From Luteimonas padinae (GTDB taxonomy: Bacteria > Pseudomonadota > Gammaproteobacteria > Xanthomonadales > Xanthomonadaceae), in contig NZ_BMZT01000003.1 in NCBI RefSeq assembly GCF_014652935.1, forward strand, positions 1 to 64,000: a stretch of DNA of 64,000 bases. The letters run 5' to 3'. A program made the translations under genes and the position numbers. The notes beneath the pieces were generated by a model. That model made no database searches. It saw only the letters and a list, made by a program, of their open reading frames with translations, and had not been told where the DNA came from. Shown here piece after piece: positions 1 to 8,698 of this stretch. The number at the start of each line of letters is the position of its first letter. Position 1 is the stretch's first letter.

Positions 1-70
1 GCGGCACCCCGGCTGGTCGGCGTCCCGCACTCCGCTCTCGCCTACACGCTAGAACAAAGCAAAGACACAA

Positions 71-187
71 GCGGCTACAGCCGCGACCCGGCGTTGCGGC
101 CAAGGCCGGGCAGGCCCCGCCACCGGCCGGGTCAGGGCCCGCCACCGGCCGGGGCCAGAGCGGTCGCGTCTGTAGCCGCTCCTGCAG
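71..187. repeat. Degenerate inverted pair of REP-like palindromes upstream of kdsB
   Basis: A left copy (GCGGCTACAGCCGCGACCC, 71-89) and an oppositely oriented right copy (GGTCGCGTCTGTAGCCGCTCCTGCA, about 162-186, not quoted contiguously elsewhere) flank a G+C-rich spacer. The spacer holds a direct repeat of CCGCCACCGGCCGGG. Both copies match the palindrome family found at 12.2, 12.7, 38.6, 52.1 and 55.8 kb. The left copy lacks the usual TGTAGGA lead. No gene is evident in 1-208. Confidence 0.6.
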
Positions 188-208
188 GAGCGCGGGCACA
201 ATCGCCGG

Positions 209-1024
209 ATGAACCATCACTTCGTCGTCGCCATCCCGGCCCGCTACGCCGCCTCGCGCCTGCCCGGCAAGCCGCTGCGCCTGCTCGCCGGCGAACCCCT
301 GGTCCTCCACGTTGCCCGCCGCGCGCTCGACGCCGGCGCGGACGCGGTGTGGGTGGCCGCCGACGACGCGCGCATCGCCGACGCGCTGGCCGGCAGCGGC
401 GTGCAGATCGCGATGACGTCGCCCGACCACGCCTCGGGCAGCGACCGCCTCGCCGAATGCGCCGCGATTGCCGGCTGGCCCGACGACACCGTGGTCGTGA
501 ACCTGCAGGGCGACGAGCCCTTCGCGCCGGCCGCCGGCATCCGCGCCGTGGCCGCCGCCCTGGTCGACTCCGGCGCCGACATGGCGACCCTGGCCACGCC
601 GGTCGAGGACGCCGCCACGCTCGCCGATCCCAACGCCGTGAAGCTGGTCCGTGCCGCCAGCGGTGACGCGCTGTACTTCAGCCGCGCCCCGATCCCGTGG
701 CCGCGCGACGCCTGGGCCACCGCCGAAGGCCGCGCCCGGCTCCCGGACGGCCACCGGTGGCTGCGCCACATCGGCATCTACGCCTACCGCGCCGGCTTCC
801 TGAAGCGCTTCGCTGCGCTGCCGCCGACGCCGCTGGAGCGCACCGAGTCGCTGGAGCAGCTGCGCGCGCTCGAACACGGCCACCGGATCGCGGTGGCGCT
901 GTCGCCGGAGCCGTTCCCGCCGGGCGTGGATACGCCGGAAGACCTGGCCCGGGCGGAGCGCCTTGCCAGGCAGGCCGGGGCGCGGGTCGGCGGGTCGAGC
1001 GCCAGGGCGGAACGGGTGCGTTGA
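209..1024 (+). CDS. kdsB: 3-deoxy-manno-octulosonate cytidylyltransferase (CMP-Kdo synthetase)
   Basis: Cytosolic enzyme that activates Kdo with CTP to give CMP-Kdo for lipid A-core assembly. The 271-residue protein opens with the family nucleotide-binding stretch [15 protein letters not shown] (residues 9-23) and has NLQGDEP at residues 98-104, part of the CTP/Mg site. Length is slightly above the usual 250 because of an Ala/Arg-rich tail. The ATG at 209 places the conserved N-terminus at the expected distance. The downstream gene starts about 50 bases later. The family assignment is firm. Confidence 0.95.
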   Translation: MNHHFVVAIPARYAASRLPGKPLRLLAGEPLVLHVARRALDAGADAVWVAADDARIADALAGSGVQIAMTSPDHASGSDRLAECAAIAGWPDDTVVVNLQGDEPFAPAAGIRAVAAALVDSGADMATLATPVEDAATLADPNAVKLVRAASGDALYFSRAPIPWPRDAWATAEGRARLPDGHRWLRHIGIYAYRAGFLKRFAALPPTPLERTESLEQLRALEHGHRIAVALSPEPFPPGVDTPEDLARAERLARQAGARVGGSSARAERVR

Positions 1025-1073
1025 CCAGGTCCCCGGCCGGGTTACTATCCACCCTCGACACAGGGAGCCGGGA

Positions 1074-1547
1074 ATGAAGAAATTGATGTTGATGGTGGTG
1101 CTCGCCGGCGGCTTCGCAGCCCCCGCGTTCGCGCAGCACGCTCCCGTGGATGCGCGCAAGCCCGACTTCGCCGCCGAGCACGCGCGCGTAAAGGCCGTCC
1201 TTGCCGATGGCGAGACCTACGTCGAACTCAACGGAGGCCACCGCACCGAGGTGCTGCGCCTGCTCGACGGCATGCAGCAGCAGCTGGCGGGGCGCTCGTT
1301 CTCGCAGCTCGACGACGGTACGCGCACGCAAGTGCTGGAATCGCAGTCGCGTGTCAATGCGCTGCTCGACCAGGCAGCCCGCGACAGCCGCCAGGTGTGC
1401 CGCCGCGAGCGCAGTGTAGGCAGCAACTTCCGCGAGCTGCAGTGCATGACCGCCGCCGAGCGCACGCGCCAGCGCCAGGGTGGGCGTGACGGCTGGGAAC
1501 AGGCCACCAGGCGTGGCGCCGGCCCCACGCAGTCGCTCGGCAACTGA
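1074..1547 (+). CDS. Small secreted protein of unknown function
   Basis: A 157-residue protein. The ATG at 1074 follows a purine-rich GGGAG and is chosen because it gives a clean signal peptide: MKK, a hydrophobic run, then PAFA before QHA. The mature part is charged and mostly helical in character, with two cysteines (in VCRRE and LQCMT) that could pair in the periplasm. I recognise no family. Its stop overlaps the ATG of the thioredoxin/NHL gene (TGATG), so the two are probably translated together. An envelope role is an inference from the signal peptide and this coupling. Confidence 0.75.
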   Translation: MKKLMLMVVLAGGFAAPAFAQHAPVDARKPDFAAEHARVKAVLADGETYVELNGGHRTEVLRLLDGMQQQLAGRSFSQLDDGTRTQVLESQSRVNALLDQAARDSRQVCRRERSVGSNFRELQCMTAAERTRQRQGGRDGWEQATRRGAGPTQSLGN

Positions 1548-3001
1548 TGGATCCGGGTCGCGTCGCGGCGCCCGCCGCTGCGCCGGCTCCGGAGTTCCCT
1601 CCGGGCATCGAATGGCTCAACATCACCGCGCCGCTGCGCATGTCGCAGCTGCTCGGCCGGGTCTCCGCGATCGCCTTCGTCAACGCGGGCTCGGCCTGGT
1701 GCAACCAGACCCTGGTCGATCTCGACCACCTGCGCAACCGCCATCCGGACCGGCTGAACGTGGTCGCGGTGAACGTGCCGCGCTTCGACCACGAGCGCGA
1801 GCCACGTCGGGCGGGCAAGCGCCTCGCGCGCCACCGCTTCGAGTTCCCGATAGGGCATGACGCCGACTGGGTGCTGTGGCAGCACTACGGCATCGAGGCC
1901 TGGCCGACCGTGGTCCTGGTCGATGCCGAAGGCCGCGTGCGCGACCGCTTCGTCGGCGACGGCCAGCTGCGCGCGATCGACGCCGCGGTCAGCCGCCTGC
2001 AGGCCGAGGGCACGCCGCGCTCGCTCAACGCCGAGCGCATCGAGATGCGTCGCGGCGGCGAGCCGATGCTGCCGCTGCGCTTCCCGACCGGCCTGGCGCT
2101 GTCGGGCGGCTATCTCTACGTCGCCGACAGCGGCCACCACCGCGTGCTCGAGTGCGACCTCAGCGGCCGCGTGCTTCGCCAGTTCGGCAGCGGCGGCTCG
2201 GGCTTCATCGACGGCCCGATGGAGCTGGCGGCGTTCAACCGGCCGCAGGGCCTGTCCATCGAGCGCGACACGCTCTACATCGCCGACACCGGCAACCACG
2301 CCGTGCGCCGCATCCGGCTGCGCAGCGGCGACATCGACACCGTGGTCGGCGCCGGCCGCCCGGGCACGCCCCCGGAGGGCCCGGTGACCGACCCGCGCAT
2401 GGTCGCGCTCGACCAGCCGCGCGCGGTGGCGGCGTCGCTGGCCACGGGCAGCCTGTACATCGCCACCGCCGGCGACAACCGCGTCTGGCGCTTCGACCTC
2501 GGCGCGCCGGGGATCTCGCTGGTCGCGGGTTCGGGCGAGCTCGCGGTGGCGGACGGGGCGGGCGCGGCCGCGTCCTTCGCCGAGCCCGCCTCGCTGGCGC
2601 CGGTGCAGCAGGTGGTCTATGTCTGCGACGCCGCGGGGTCGGCCATCCGCTCGGTCAACGCGCGCAGCGGCCAGGTCACCACGCTCGTGGGTGCGGACGC
2701 CTGGAGCCACGGCAACGCCGACGGCGCCCGCAGCGAAGCGCGCCTGCAGCAGCCGCAGGCGATCGCCCTGGACCCGGCATCGCCGGTGCTGTGGATCGCC
2801 GACAGCGGCAACGACTGCCTGCGCGCGCTGCGCCTGGGCGGCGGCGAGCTCAGCACCGTGCAGCTGCCGCAGCGCCTGCACGCGCCCGGTGGTCTGGCGG
2901 CCGCGGACGGCGCGGTCTGGATCGCCGACACCGATGCCCATGCGGTGCTGCGCTACGACACCCGGGACGGCAGCCTGAAGCACGTTCCGATCGGCGAATG
3001 A
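1547..3001 (+). CDS. Thioredoxin-like domain fused to NHL repeats (NHLRC2-like)
   Basis: A 484-residue protein. Residues about 20-150 resemble a thioredoxin/TlpA-type fold (AFVNAGSAWCNQTLVDL, then a WPTVVLVD strand with its cis-Pro). Residues about 170-480 contain repeated NHL-type blades such as GYLYVADSGHHRVLE, TLYIADTGNHAVRRI and VLWIADSGNDCLRAL, which should form a beta-propeller. The redox site has only one cysteine (WCNQ) instead of CxxC, so a disulfide reductase role is doubtful. No signal peptide is visible. It starts inside the previous stop codon and its own stop overlaps the uvrC start (ATGA). The architecture is clear but the substrate is unknown. Confidence 0.85.
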   Translation: MDPGRVAAPAAAPAPEFPPGIEWLNITAPLRMSQLLGRVSAIAFVNAGSAWCNQTLVDLDHLRNRHPDRLNVVAVNVPRFDHEREPRRAGKRLARHRFEFPIGHDADWVLWQHYGIEAWPTVVLVDAEGRVRDRFVGDGQLRAIDAAVSRLQAEGTPRSLNAERIEMRRGGEPMLPLRFPTGLALSGGYLYVADSGHHRVLECDLSGRVLRQFGSGGSGFIDGPMELAAFNRPQGLSIERDTLYIADTGNHAVRRIRLRSGDIDTVVGAGRPGTPPEGPVTDPRMVALDQPRAVAASLATGSLYIATAGDNRVWRFDLGAPGISLVAGSGELAVADGAGAAASFAEPASLAPVQQVVYVCDAAGSAIRSVNARSGQVTTLVGADAWSHGNADGARSEARLQQPQAIALDPASPVLWIADSGNDCLRALRLGGGELSTVQLPQRLHAPGGLAAADGAVWIADTDAHAVLRYDTRDGSLKHVPIGE

Positions 3002-4869
3002 CCGGCCCGGGCGGCCCCGCGGAGCCCGCCGCGCCGGCCCCGCCTCCCTTCGACGGCAAGGCCTTCGTGCGCGGCCTGAGCACCGCGCCCGGCGTGTACC
3101 GCATGTACGGCGCCGACGACGGCGTGCTCTACGTCGGCAAGGCCGGCGCGTTGAAGAAGCGCGTCGCCAGCTATTTCAACGCCAGCCCGAAGAGCGCCCG
3201 CACCGCGGCGATGCTGTCCCAGGTCGCGCGCATGGAGGTCACGGTCACCCGCACCGAGGCCGAGGCGCTGCTGCTCGAAAACCAGCTGATCAAGTCGCTG
3301 AAGCCGCGCTACAACGTGCTGCTCAGGGACGACAAGAGCTATCCGTACCTGCTGCTGACGCGCGAGGAGTGGCCGCGCGTGGCCCTGCACCGCGGCCCGC
3401 AGTCGGTGCCGGGGCGCTACTACGGCCCGTATCCCAGCGTGCTGGCCGTGCGCGACACCCTCAACCTGCTGCACAAGCTGTTCAAGCTGCGCAGCTGCGA
3501 GGACAGCGTCTTCAGGAACCGCACGCGGCCCTGCCTGCAGTACCAGATCGGCCGCTGCAGCGCGCCCTGCGTCGGCCTGGTCGAAGCCGAAGATTACGCC
3601 GCCGCCGTGCGCCGCGTGCGCCTGTTCCTCGAAGGCCACAGCGACGACCTGCTGACCGAGCTCACGGCCGCGATGGACGCCGCCGCCACGCGCCTCGACT
3701 TCGAGGAGGCCGCGCGCCTGCGCGACATCCTGGCCAGCCTGCGCAGCATGCAGGCGCGCCAGTACGTCGACGGCCGCGCCGCCGACCTCGACGTGCTGGC
3801 CATCGCCATGCAGGGCGCGAATGCCTGCGTGCTGCTGCTGGCCTTCCGCGACGGCCGCAACTTCGGCACCCGCGCCTTCTTCCCCAGGACCAACGGCGAA
3901 GAGGACCCGGCCCAGGTGCTGGAGGCGTTCGTGGCCCAGTACTACACCGCGCACTCGCCGCCGCGCGAGATCGTGCTCGATCGCGCGATCGCCGACGTGG
4001 CGCTGCTGGAAGAGGCCTTCGCGCTTACCGCCGGCCACAGGGTGGTGGTCAAGACCAGCGTCCGCGGCGAGCGCGCCGGCTACCTCGACCTCGCGCGCCG
4101 CAACGCCGAAAGCTCGCTGGCCGCGCAGCTCGGCAGCCAGGCCGCGCAGGCCGCGCGCGCGGAATCGCTGCGCGAGCTGCTGGGCCTGGCCGCGCCGGCC
4201 AACCGCATCGAGTGCTTCGACATCAGCCACACCATGGGCGAGGCCACGGTCGCCTCGCAGGTGGTGTTCGACGCCGAAGGCCCGGTGCGCGGCCAGTACC
4301 GCCGCTACAACATCGCCGGCATCGAGCCCGGCGACGACTATGCCGCCATGCACCAGGCGCTGACGCGCCGCTTCAGGCGCGCCGCCGGCAACCCCGACGC
4401 CGTGCTGCCCGACCTGTTGCTGATCGACGGCGGGGCAGGGCAGGTGGCCCAGGCGAACGACGTGCTGGCCGAACTGGGCATCCCCGGCATCACCGTGGTC
4501 GGCGTGGCCAAGGGCGAAGCGCGCAGGCCCGGCGACGAGACCCTGCTGCTGCCGGACGGCCGCGAGCTGAAGCCGGGCGCCGCATCGCCGGGCCTGCAGC
4601 TGGTGCAGCAGGTGCGCGACGAGGCCCACCGCTTCGCCATCACCGGCCACCGCGGCCGCAGGCAGAAGGCGCGCAGCAGCAGCCGGCTCGAGGACATTCC
4701 CGGCATCGGCCCGCGCCGGCGCGCGGCGCTGCTCAAGCATTTCGGCGGTCTGGGCGGCCTGCGCGCCGCCGGCGTCGAGGAGATCGCGCGCGTGGAGGGC
4801 GTCAACCTCGCCCTCGCCGAACGGATTTACGCCACACTGCACGGGTTGGACGCCCCCGGAACCGCATGA
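2998..4869 (+). CDS. uvrC: Excinuclease ABC subunit C
   Basis: Nuclease of the UvrABC nucleotide-excision repair complex, which makes the 3' and 5' incisions around bulky lesions. The 623-residue protein has an N-terminal GIY-YIG domain (GVYRMY, then VLYVGKAG, about residues 34-60). A UVR motif that binds UvrB lies at about 225-240 (LDFEEAARLRD). The RNase H-like 5' nuclease contains CFDISHTMGE near residue 405, and two helix-hairpin-helix motifs lie at the end (IPGIGPRRRAALL). The ATG at 2998 overlaps the preceding stop by 4 bases and gives a Pro/Ala-rich lead before the conserved start. The gene overlaps pgsA by 4 bases, the common uvrC-pgsA pairing. Confidence 0.97.
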   Translation: MTGPGGPAEPAAPAPPPFDGKAFVRGLSTAPGVYRMYGADDGVLYVGKAGALKKRVASYFNASPKSARTAAMLSQVARMEVTVTRTEAEALLLENQLIKSLKPRYNVLLRDDKSYPYLLLTREEWPRVALHRGPQSVPGRYYGPYPSVLAVRDTLNLLHKLFKLRSCEDSVFRNRTRPCLQYQIGRCSAPCVGLVEAEDYAAAVRRVRLFLEGHSDDLLTELTAAMDAAATRLDFEEAARLRDILASLRSMQARQYVDGRAADLDVLAIAMQGANACVLLLAFRDGRNFGTRAFFPRTNGEEDPAQVLEAFVAQYYTAHSPPREIVLDRAIADVALLEEAFALTAGHRVVVKTSVRGERAGYLDLARRNAESSLAAQLGSQAAQAARAESLRELLGLAAPANRIECFDISHTMGEATVASQVVFDAEGPVRGQYRRYNIAGIEPGDDYAAMHQALTRRFRRAAGNPDAVLPDLLLIDGGAGQVAQANDVLAELGIPGITVVGVAKGEARRPGDETLLLPDGRELKPGAASPGLQLVQQVRDEAHRFAITGHRGRRQKARSSSRLEDIPGIGPRRRAALLKHFGGLGGLRAAGVEEIARVEGVNLALAERIYATLHGLDAPGTA

Positions 4870-5462
4870 AACTGACGCTCCCCACCTGGCTGACCCTGCT
4901 GCGCATCGTCCTGATCCCGGTGCTGGTGCTGACCTTCTACCTGCCCTGGCAGTGGAGCAACTTCGCGTCCGCCGGCGTGTTCGCGCTGGCCGCCGTCACC
5001 GACTGGCTCGACGGCTGGATCGCGCGCCGCTATCAGCTCAGCTCGGCCTTCGGCGCCTTCCTCGACCCGGTGGCCGACAAGCTGATGGTGGCCACCGCGC
5101 TGTTCCTGATCGTGCAGGGGCACCCCACGCCGTGGATGGCGTTCTGGGCGGCGGTGATCGTGGGCCGCGAGATCGCCGTGTCCGCGCTGCGCGAATGGAT
5201 GGCCGAGCTCGGCCAGCGCGCCACCGTGAAGGTGGCCGCGATCGGCAAGTTCAAGACCGTGGTGCAGATGGTGGCCCTGTTGTGCCTGCTCTACGCCGTG
5301 ACCCCGGACAAGAACCCGCCCCGGCCCGAGCCGTGGCTGGGCGAGCCGATCTTCCACGTCGGCGACTGGATGCTGGCCGTGGCCGCGCTGCTGACGCTCT
5401 GGTCGGCCTTCCTCTACCTGCGCGCCGCCTGGCCCGCACTGAAGGCCGGCGAGCGCCACTGA
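4866..5462 (+). CDS. pgsA: CDP-diacylglycerol-glycerol-3-phosphate 3-phosphatidyltransferase
   Basis: Inner-membrane enzyme making phosphatidylglycerol phosphate, the committed step to PG and cardiolipin. The 198-residue protein carries the complete CDP-alcohol phosphotransferase signature D-x2-DG-x2-AR-x8-G-x3-D-x3-D (DWLDGWIARR, then GAFLDPVADK, residues about 43-70). It has several hydrophobic helices and an N-terminus of MKLTLPTWLTLLRI, typical of PgsA. Its ATG overlaps the uvrC stop. Confidence 0.95.
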   Translation: MKLTLPTWLTLLRIVLIPVLVLTFYLPWQWSNFASAGVFALAAVTDWLDGWIARRYQLSSAFGAFLDPVADKLMVATALFLIVQGHPTPWMAFWAAVIVGREIAVSALREWMAELGQRATVKVAAIGKFKTVVQMVALLCLLYAVTPDKNPPRPEPWLGEPIFHVGDWMLAVAALLTLWSAFLYLRAAWPALKAGERH

Positions 5463-5558
5463 CCAGCGAACAAAACATGTTGCCGCCCGGGCGCGGGCGA
5501 TGCATAATTTGCCCGTGCCCGACGCCGGTCTCCGGCGACAGACCACGGTAACGAAGTG

Positions 5559-5586
5559 TTGACAGACACCCGGTTAACCGTACAAT
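5559..5586 (+). promoter_or_regulatory. Sigma70-type promoter for the tRNA-Gly/tRNA-Cys unit
   Basis: A perfect -35 TTGACA at 5559-5564 is followed by a 16-base spacer and the -10 TACAAT at 5581-5586. The predicted start falls just ahead of the mature tRNA-Gly 5' end at 5599. This is one of the best promoter matches in the window. Confidence 0.65.
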
Positions 5587-5598
5587 GGCGGGCTCAAC

Positions 5599-5674
<76 letters not shown>

Positions 5675-5680
5675 GATTTT

Positions 5681-5708
5681 GACAAGGCCCCGGAAACGGG
5701 GTCTTGTC
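5681..5708 (+). other. Hairpin between the two tRNA genes
   Basis: GACAAG-G-CCCCG, loop GAAA, then CGGGG-T-CTTGTC forms a continuous 12-pair stem capped by a tetraloop. No T-run follows, so it is not a classical terminator. It may be a processing or stability element in the tRNA-Gly/tRNA-Cys precursor. Confidence 0.5.
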
Positions 5709-5721
5709 GTATCAGCCCATC

Positions 5722-5795
5722 GGCCTGATGGCAGAGTGGTCATGCAGAGGACTGCAAATCCTCGTACGCCGGTTCGATTCCGACTCAGGCCTCCA
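5722..5795 (+). tRNA. tRNA-Cys (anticodon GCA)
   Basis: A 74-base cloverleaf with acceptor GGCCTGA/TCAGGCC, anticodon GCA at 5754-5756, T arm GGTTCGATTCC and an encoded CCA. It is co-transcribed with tRNA-Gly on spacing and shares the terminator just downstream. Confidence 0.97.
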
Positions 5796-5802
5796 GACGA
5801 AA

Positions 5803-5828
5803 GCCGCCCCTCCGGGGGCGGCTTTTTT
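5803..5828 (+). terminator. Rho-independent terminator after tRNA-Cys
   Basis: GCCGCCCC, a short loop TCC, then GGGGGCGGC and a T6 tract. It ends the tRNA unit and faces the convergent diguanylate cyclase gene. The remainder of 5829-5914 holds no feature I can support. Confidence 0.85.
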
Positions 5829-5914
5829 CGTGGCGTGCTGGCTGTTGCGGGAGCCGGCACCCCCGCACACAGACGGGCGCATCACTGCCTCTGCACGGCT
5901 GACGGCGCGGAGCC

Positions 5915-7711
5915 TCAGCCGCCTGCGTCGACGTGGTAGCGGTTGCGCCCGGCGCGCTTGGCCATGTACAGCGCGGCGTCGGCGCGGGCCATCAGGCTCG
6001 CGGGTTCGACCGGCCGGCGCGCGCAGGCGATGCCGATGCTGGTGCCGACCACCAGCGCGGTGCCCTCGGCTTCGATCGGCACCTGCGTCGCCTCCAGCAC
6101 CTTGCGCGCCACCGTTTCCGCGCCGGCGGGGCCCGGATCCTCCAGCAGCAGGACGAACTCGTCGCCGCCCGGGCGCGCCACCAGGTCGGTGACGCGCACG
6201 CTGTCGCGCAGGCGGCGCGCGAATTCGCGCAGCAGGGCATCGCCGGCGGCGTGGCCGAGGCTGTCGTTGACCTGCTTGAAGTGGTCGACGTCCAGGTACA
6301 GCAGTGCCACCGGCGGGCCGCCGCGGCCCAGCCGCGCCAGCGCCTGCGTCAGGCGCTCGTCCAGCTGGCGCCGATTGGCCAGGCCGGTCAGCGGATCGGT
6401 GCGTGACATGCGCTCGAGCTCGCGGCGGCTTTCGACCAGCGCCTCCTCGGTCTCCTTGCGCCGGGTGATGTCGCGCACGCTCAGCATCACGTCCAGCTCG
6501 GTGGCGTCGTCGTCCGCCGGCAGGCAGCGCGACACCGCTTCCACCCAGACGTAGTGACCGTCGCGGTGTCTCAGCCGGTACACGTCGGTGCGCGGATGGC
6601 CGGTGGCCAGCACCTCGGCCATGGCCTGCTGCTGCCGCAAGCGGTCGTCGGGATGTATCAGGTCCCAGCGCGAACCGAGCATCTGGGCGGGTTGCCAGCC
6701 CAGTAGTTCGGCCACCGAGGGCGAGACATACAAGCGCTCGCCGTCGGCGCGGATGCGGGTGATGACGTCGTGGGAGTGGTCGGCCAGCATCCGGTAACGG
6801 CGCTCGCTGTCGGCCAGGTGCCGGGTCAGCCGGTTGCGCTCGGCGGTGGCCAGGCACATCGGGATGGTCATCAGGCAGCCGCCGGCCAGGAAGATCTGCA
6901 GCAGCGCGATCCGCCCGCGGTCGTCCAGGTCCTGCTGCAGCCACAGTGGCCCGTGCCCCAGGTGCGTGGCGATGCCGCCGACCAGCGCGAGTGCGATCAC
7001 GCCCAGCGCCACGCCGGTGAAATCGTGGCGCGCGGCCACCAGCAGCAGCGGCGGATAGGCCAGGAACAGCAGCGGCGACGAGGTCAGGAACACCGCCACC
7101 GCCACCACCATCAGCAGTGCCATGGTCGCGACCAGGCTTCCGCTGCACCCCTTCGCCACGAACCGCGCGAGGCCCTCGCGCTGCACCACCAGGGTCGTGG
7201 TGGCCACGATCACCATGCCCACCACGTGGGCGGCATACCAGCCGAGGAACGCCATGCGGAAGTCCTGCCCGTGCAGCCGGTGCACCACCGCCGCGGCGAC
7301 GGTGCCCGACACCGCGCAGGCCAGCAGCGTGGCCGCGGTGGCCAGGCCGCCCATCGCCATCCAGTCCTTCGGTGCGCGCACGTCTGGCACGTGGCGGCGG
7401 ACGATGCCCGCCAGCAGCAGCGCCTCGGTGGCGTTGCAGCAAGCGATCACCACGGCATAGCCCGGCGTGTCCCCGACGAACAGACGCGCGCCTACGTCGG
7501 CCGCCAGTGCTGCCGCCACATAGGCCGGCCAGAGGCGGGTGCCCCGGGACAGCAGCCAGCCGGCCAGCAGGCCACTGCCGATCCAGACGCCCGAGAGCTC
7601 GCCCGGCCCGCGCGCCAGCGTGAGCGACAGCCACGCGCTGGCCGCGACCAGGGTCGCCAGCAGGGGCGCATCGGCCCAGCAGGTGCGTGGACGTCGGGAG
7701 GAGCGGGGCAT
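5915..7711 (-). CDS. MASE1-PAS-GGDEF membrane diguanylate cyclase
   Basis: Makes c-di-GMP from two GTP at the inner membrane. In the 598-residue protein, residues about 10-285 are a multi-helix MASE1-type sensor. A PAS domain follows (ERRYRMLADHSHDVI, then DLIHPDDR, residues about 290-410). The C-terminal GGDEF domain has DPLTGLANRR and an intact GGDEF near residues 515-519. An RVTD inhibitory I-site lies exactly five residues before GGDEF, so product feedback is expected. It stands alone on the minus strand, convergent with the tRNA unit and divergent from the polysaccharide locus that starts 165 bases away. A role in controlling that locus is an inference from position. Confidence 0.92.
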   Translation of the reverse strand: MPRSSRRPRTCWADAPLLATLVAASAWLSLTLARGPGELSGVWIGSGLLAGWLLSRGTRLWPAYVAAALAADVGARLFVGDTPGYAVVIACCNATEALLLAGIVRRHVPDVRAPKDWMAMGGLATAATLLACAVSGTVAAAVVHRLHGQDFRMAFLGWYAAHVVGMVIVATTTLVVQREGLARFVAKGCSGSLVATMALLMVVAVAVFLTSSPLLFLAYPPLLLVAARHDFTGVALGVIALALVGGIATHLGHGPLWLQQDLDDRGRIALLQIFLAGGCLMTIPMCLATAERNRLTRHLADSERRYRMLADHSHDVITRIRADGERLYVSPSVAELLGWQPAQMLGSRWDLIHPDDRLRQQQAMAEVLATGHPRTDVYRLRHRDGHYVWVEAVSRCLPADDDATELDVMLSVRDITRRKETEEALVESRRELERMSRTDPLTGLANRRQLDERLTQALARLGRGGPPVALLYLDVDHFKQVNDSLGHAAGDALLREFARRLRDSVRVTDLVARPGGDEFVLLLEDPGPAGAETVARKVLEATQVPIEAEGTALVVGTSIGIACARRPVEPASLMARADAALYMAKRAGRNRYHVDAGG

Positions 7712-7875
7712 GGGGGTCTCGGGGTGCGGGCCGGCACTCTATCGGGAACGCCGTGAATGCCGAGGTGGGAAAGCAAGGAGCGCGCCAGACCTTCCGGCGG
7801 CGCCCGCCCGCACGGTCGGCGGGCCGGCCAACTGGTAGAATTCGCGCCGCTGTTGGGCTGACATGGAAGCGCCCC

Positions 7876-8670
7876 GTGTACGACCTCCACTGCCACCTGC
7901 TGCCGGCCATCGACGACGGCGCCACCGACCTGGCGATGTCGCTGGAGATGGCGCGCATGGCCGTGGCCGACGGCATCACCGTCACCGCCTGCACCCCGCA
8001 CATCTATCCCGGCCTGTACGAGAACACCGGTCCGGGCATCCGCGCGGCCATCGCCGCCCTGCAGGCCGAACTCGACCGTGAAGGCATCGCGCTGAAGCTG
8101 GTGGAGGGCGCCGACGTGCACCTCGACCAGCACCTCGTGGCGGGCATCCGCGACGGCCGCGTGCCCACGCTCGCCGGCTCGCGCTACCTGCTGTTCGAGC
8201 CGCCGCACCACGTCGCCCCTCCGCGCCTGGAAGAGACACTGTTCGAGCTGCTCGCGGCCGGATATGTGCCGGTGATCACACATCCCGAGCGACTCACCTG
8301 GGTCGAGCAGCATTACGAGACCTTCGTCACACTTTCGCAGCGCGGCTGCTGGATCCAGGTCACCGCCGGCGCGCTGACCGGCCGCTACGGGCGCCGGGCG
8401 AAGCACTGGGGCGAGAAATTCGTGGGCGAGGGCCACTGCCACATCCTGGCCACCGACGCCCATCATCCCGAGCGCCGTCCGCCGTTCCTGGCCGAAGCGC
8501 GCGAGGCCGCGGCGGCCCTGGTGGGCGCCGAAGAGGCCGATCACATGGTGAATACGCGTCCGGCCGGCATCGTGGCAAACGCTGCACCGGCTACACTGCC
8601 TCCCCTGAAGGTGCCGCCGCGCGCCCACCGTCGCCGCGGCCTGCTGGCCCGATTCCTGCGTAACGCCTGA
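7876..8670 (+). CDS. CpsB/YwqE-type PHP-domain tyrosine phosphatase
   Basis: Metal-dependent phosphatase that dephosphorylates bacterial tyrosine kinases controlling polysaccharide polymer length. The GTG at 7876 puts the PHP motif YDLHCHLLPAIDDG at the very N-terminus, as in the family, and gives 264 residues. Further metal-ligand motifs are TPHIYPG, THPER and ATDAHHPERRPP. The next genes encode a Wza-like exporter and a Wzc-like kinase, its natural substrate. A longer reading with an upstream start is possible but would add an Arg/Pro-rich lead absent from relatives. Confidence 0.85.
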   Translation: MYDLHCHLLPAIDDGATDLAMSLEMARMAVADGITVTACTPHIYPGLYENTGPGIRAAIAALQAELDREGIALKLVEGADVHLDQHLVAGIRDGRVPTLAGSRYLLFEPPHHVAPPRLEETLFELLAAGYVPVITHPERLTWVEQHYETFVTLSQRGCWIQVTAGALTGRYGRRAKHWGEKFVGEGHCHILATDAHHPERRPPFLAEAREAAAALVGAEEADHMVNTRPAGIVANAAPATLPPLKVPPRAHRRRGLLARFLRNA

Positions 8671-8698
8671 CGTCCATCCGTTCCACCCGAGGTCCCCC

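Noticed and set aside
5712..8003. Long minus-strand open frame of 763 codons overlapping the diguanylate cyclase
   Set aside because: It is an out-of-frame shadow of the GGDEF gene in G+C-rich DNA, with Arg/Pro/Ala-rich sequence and no domain.
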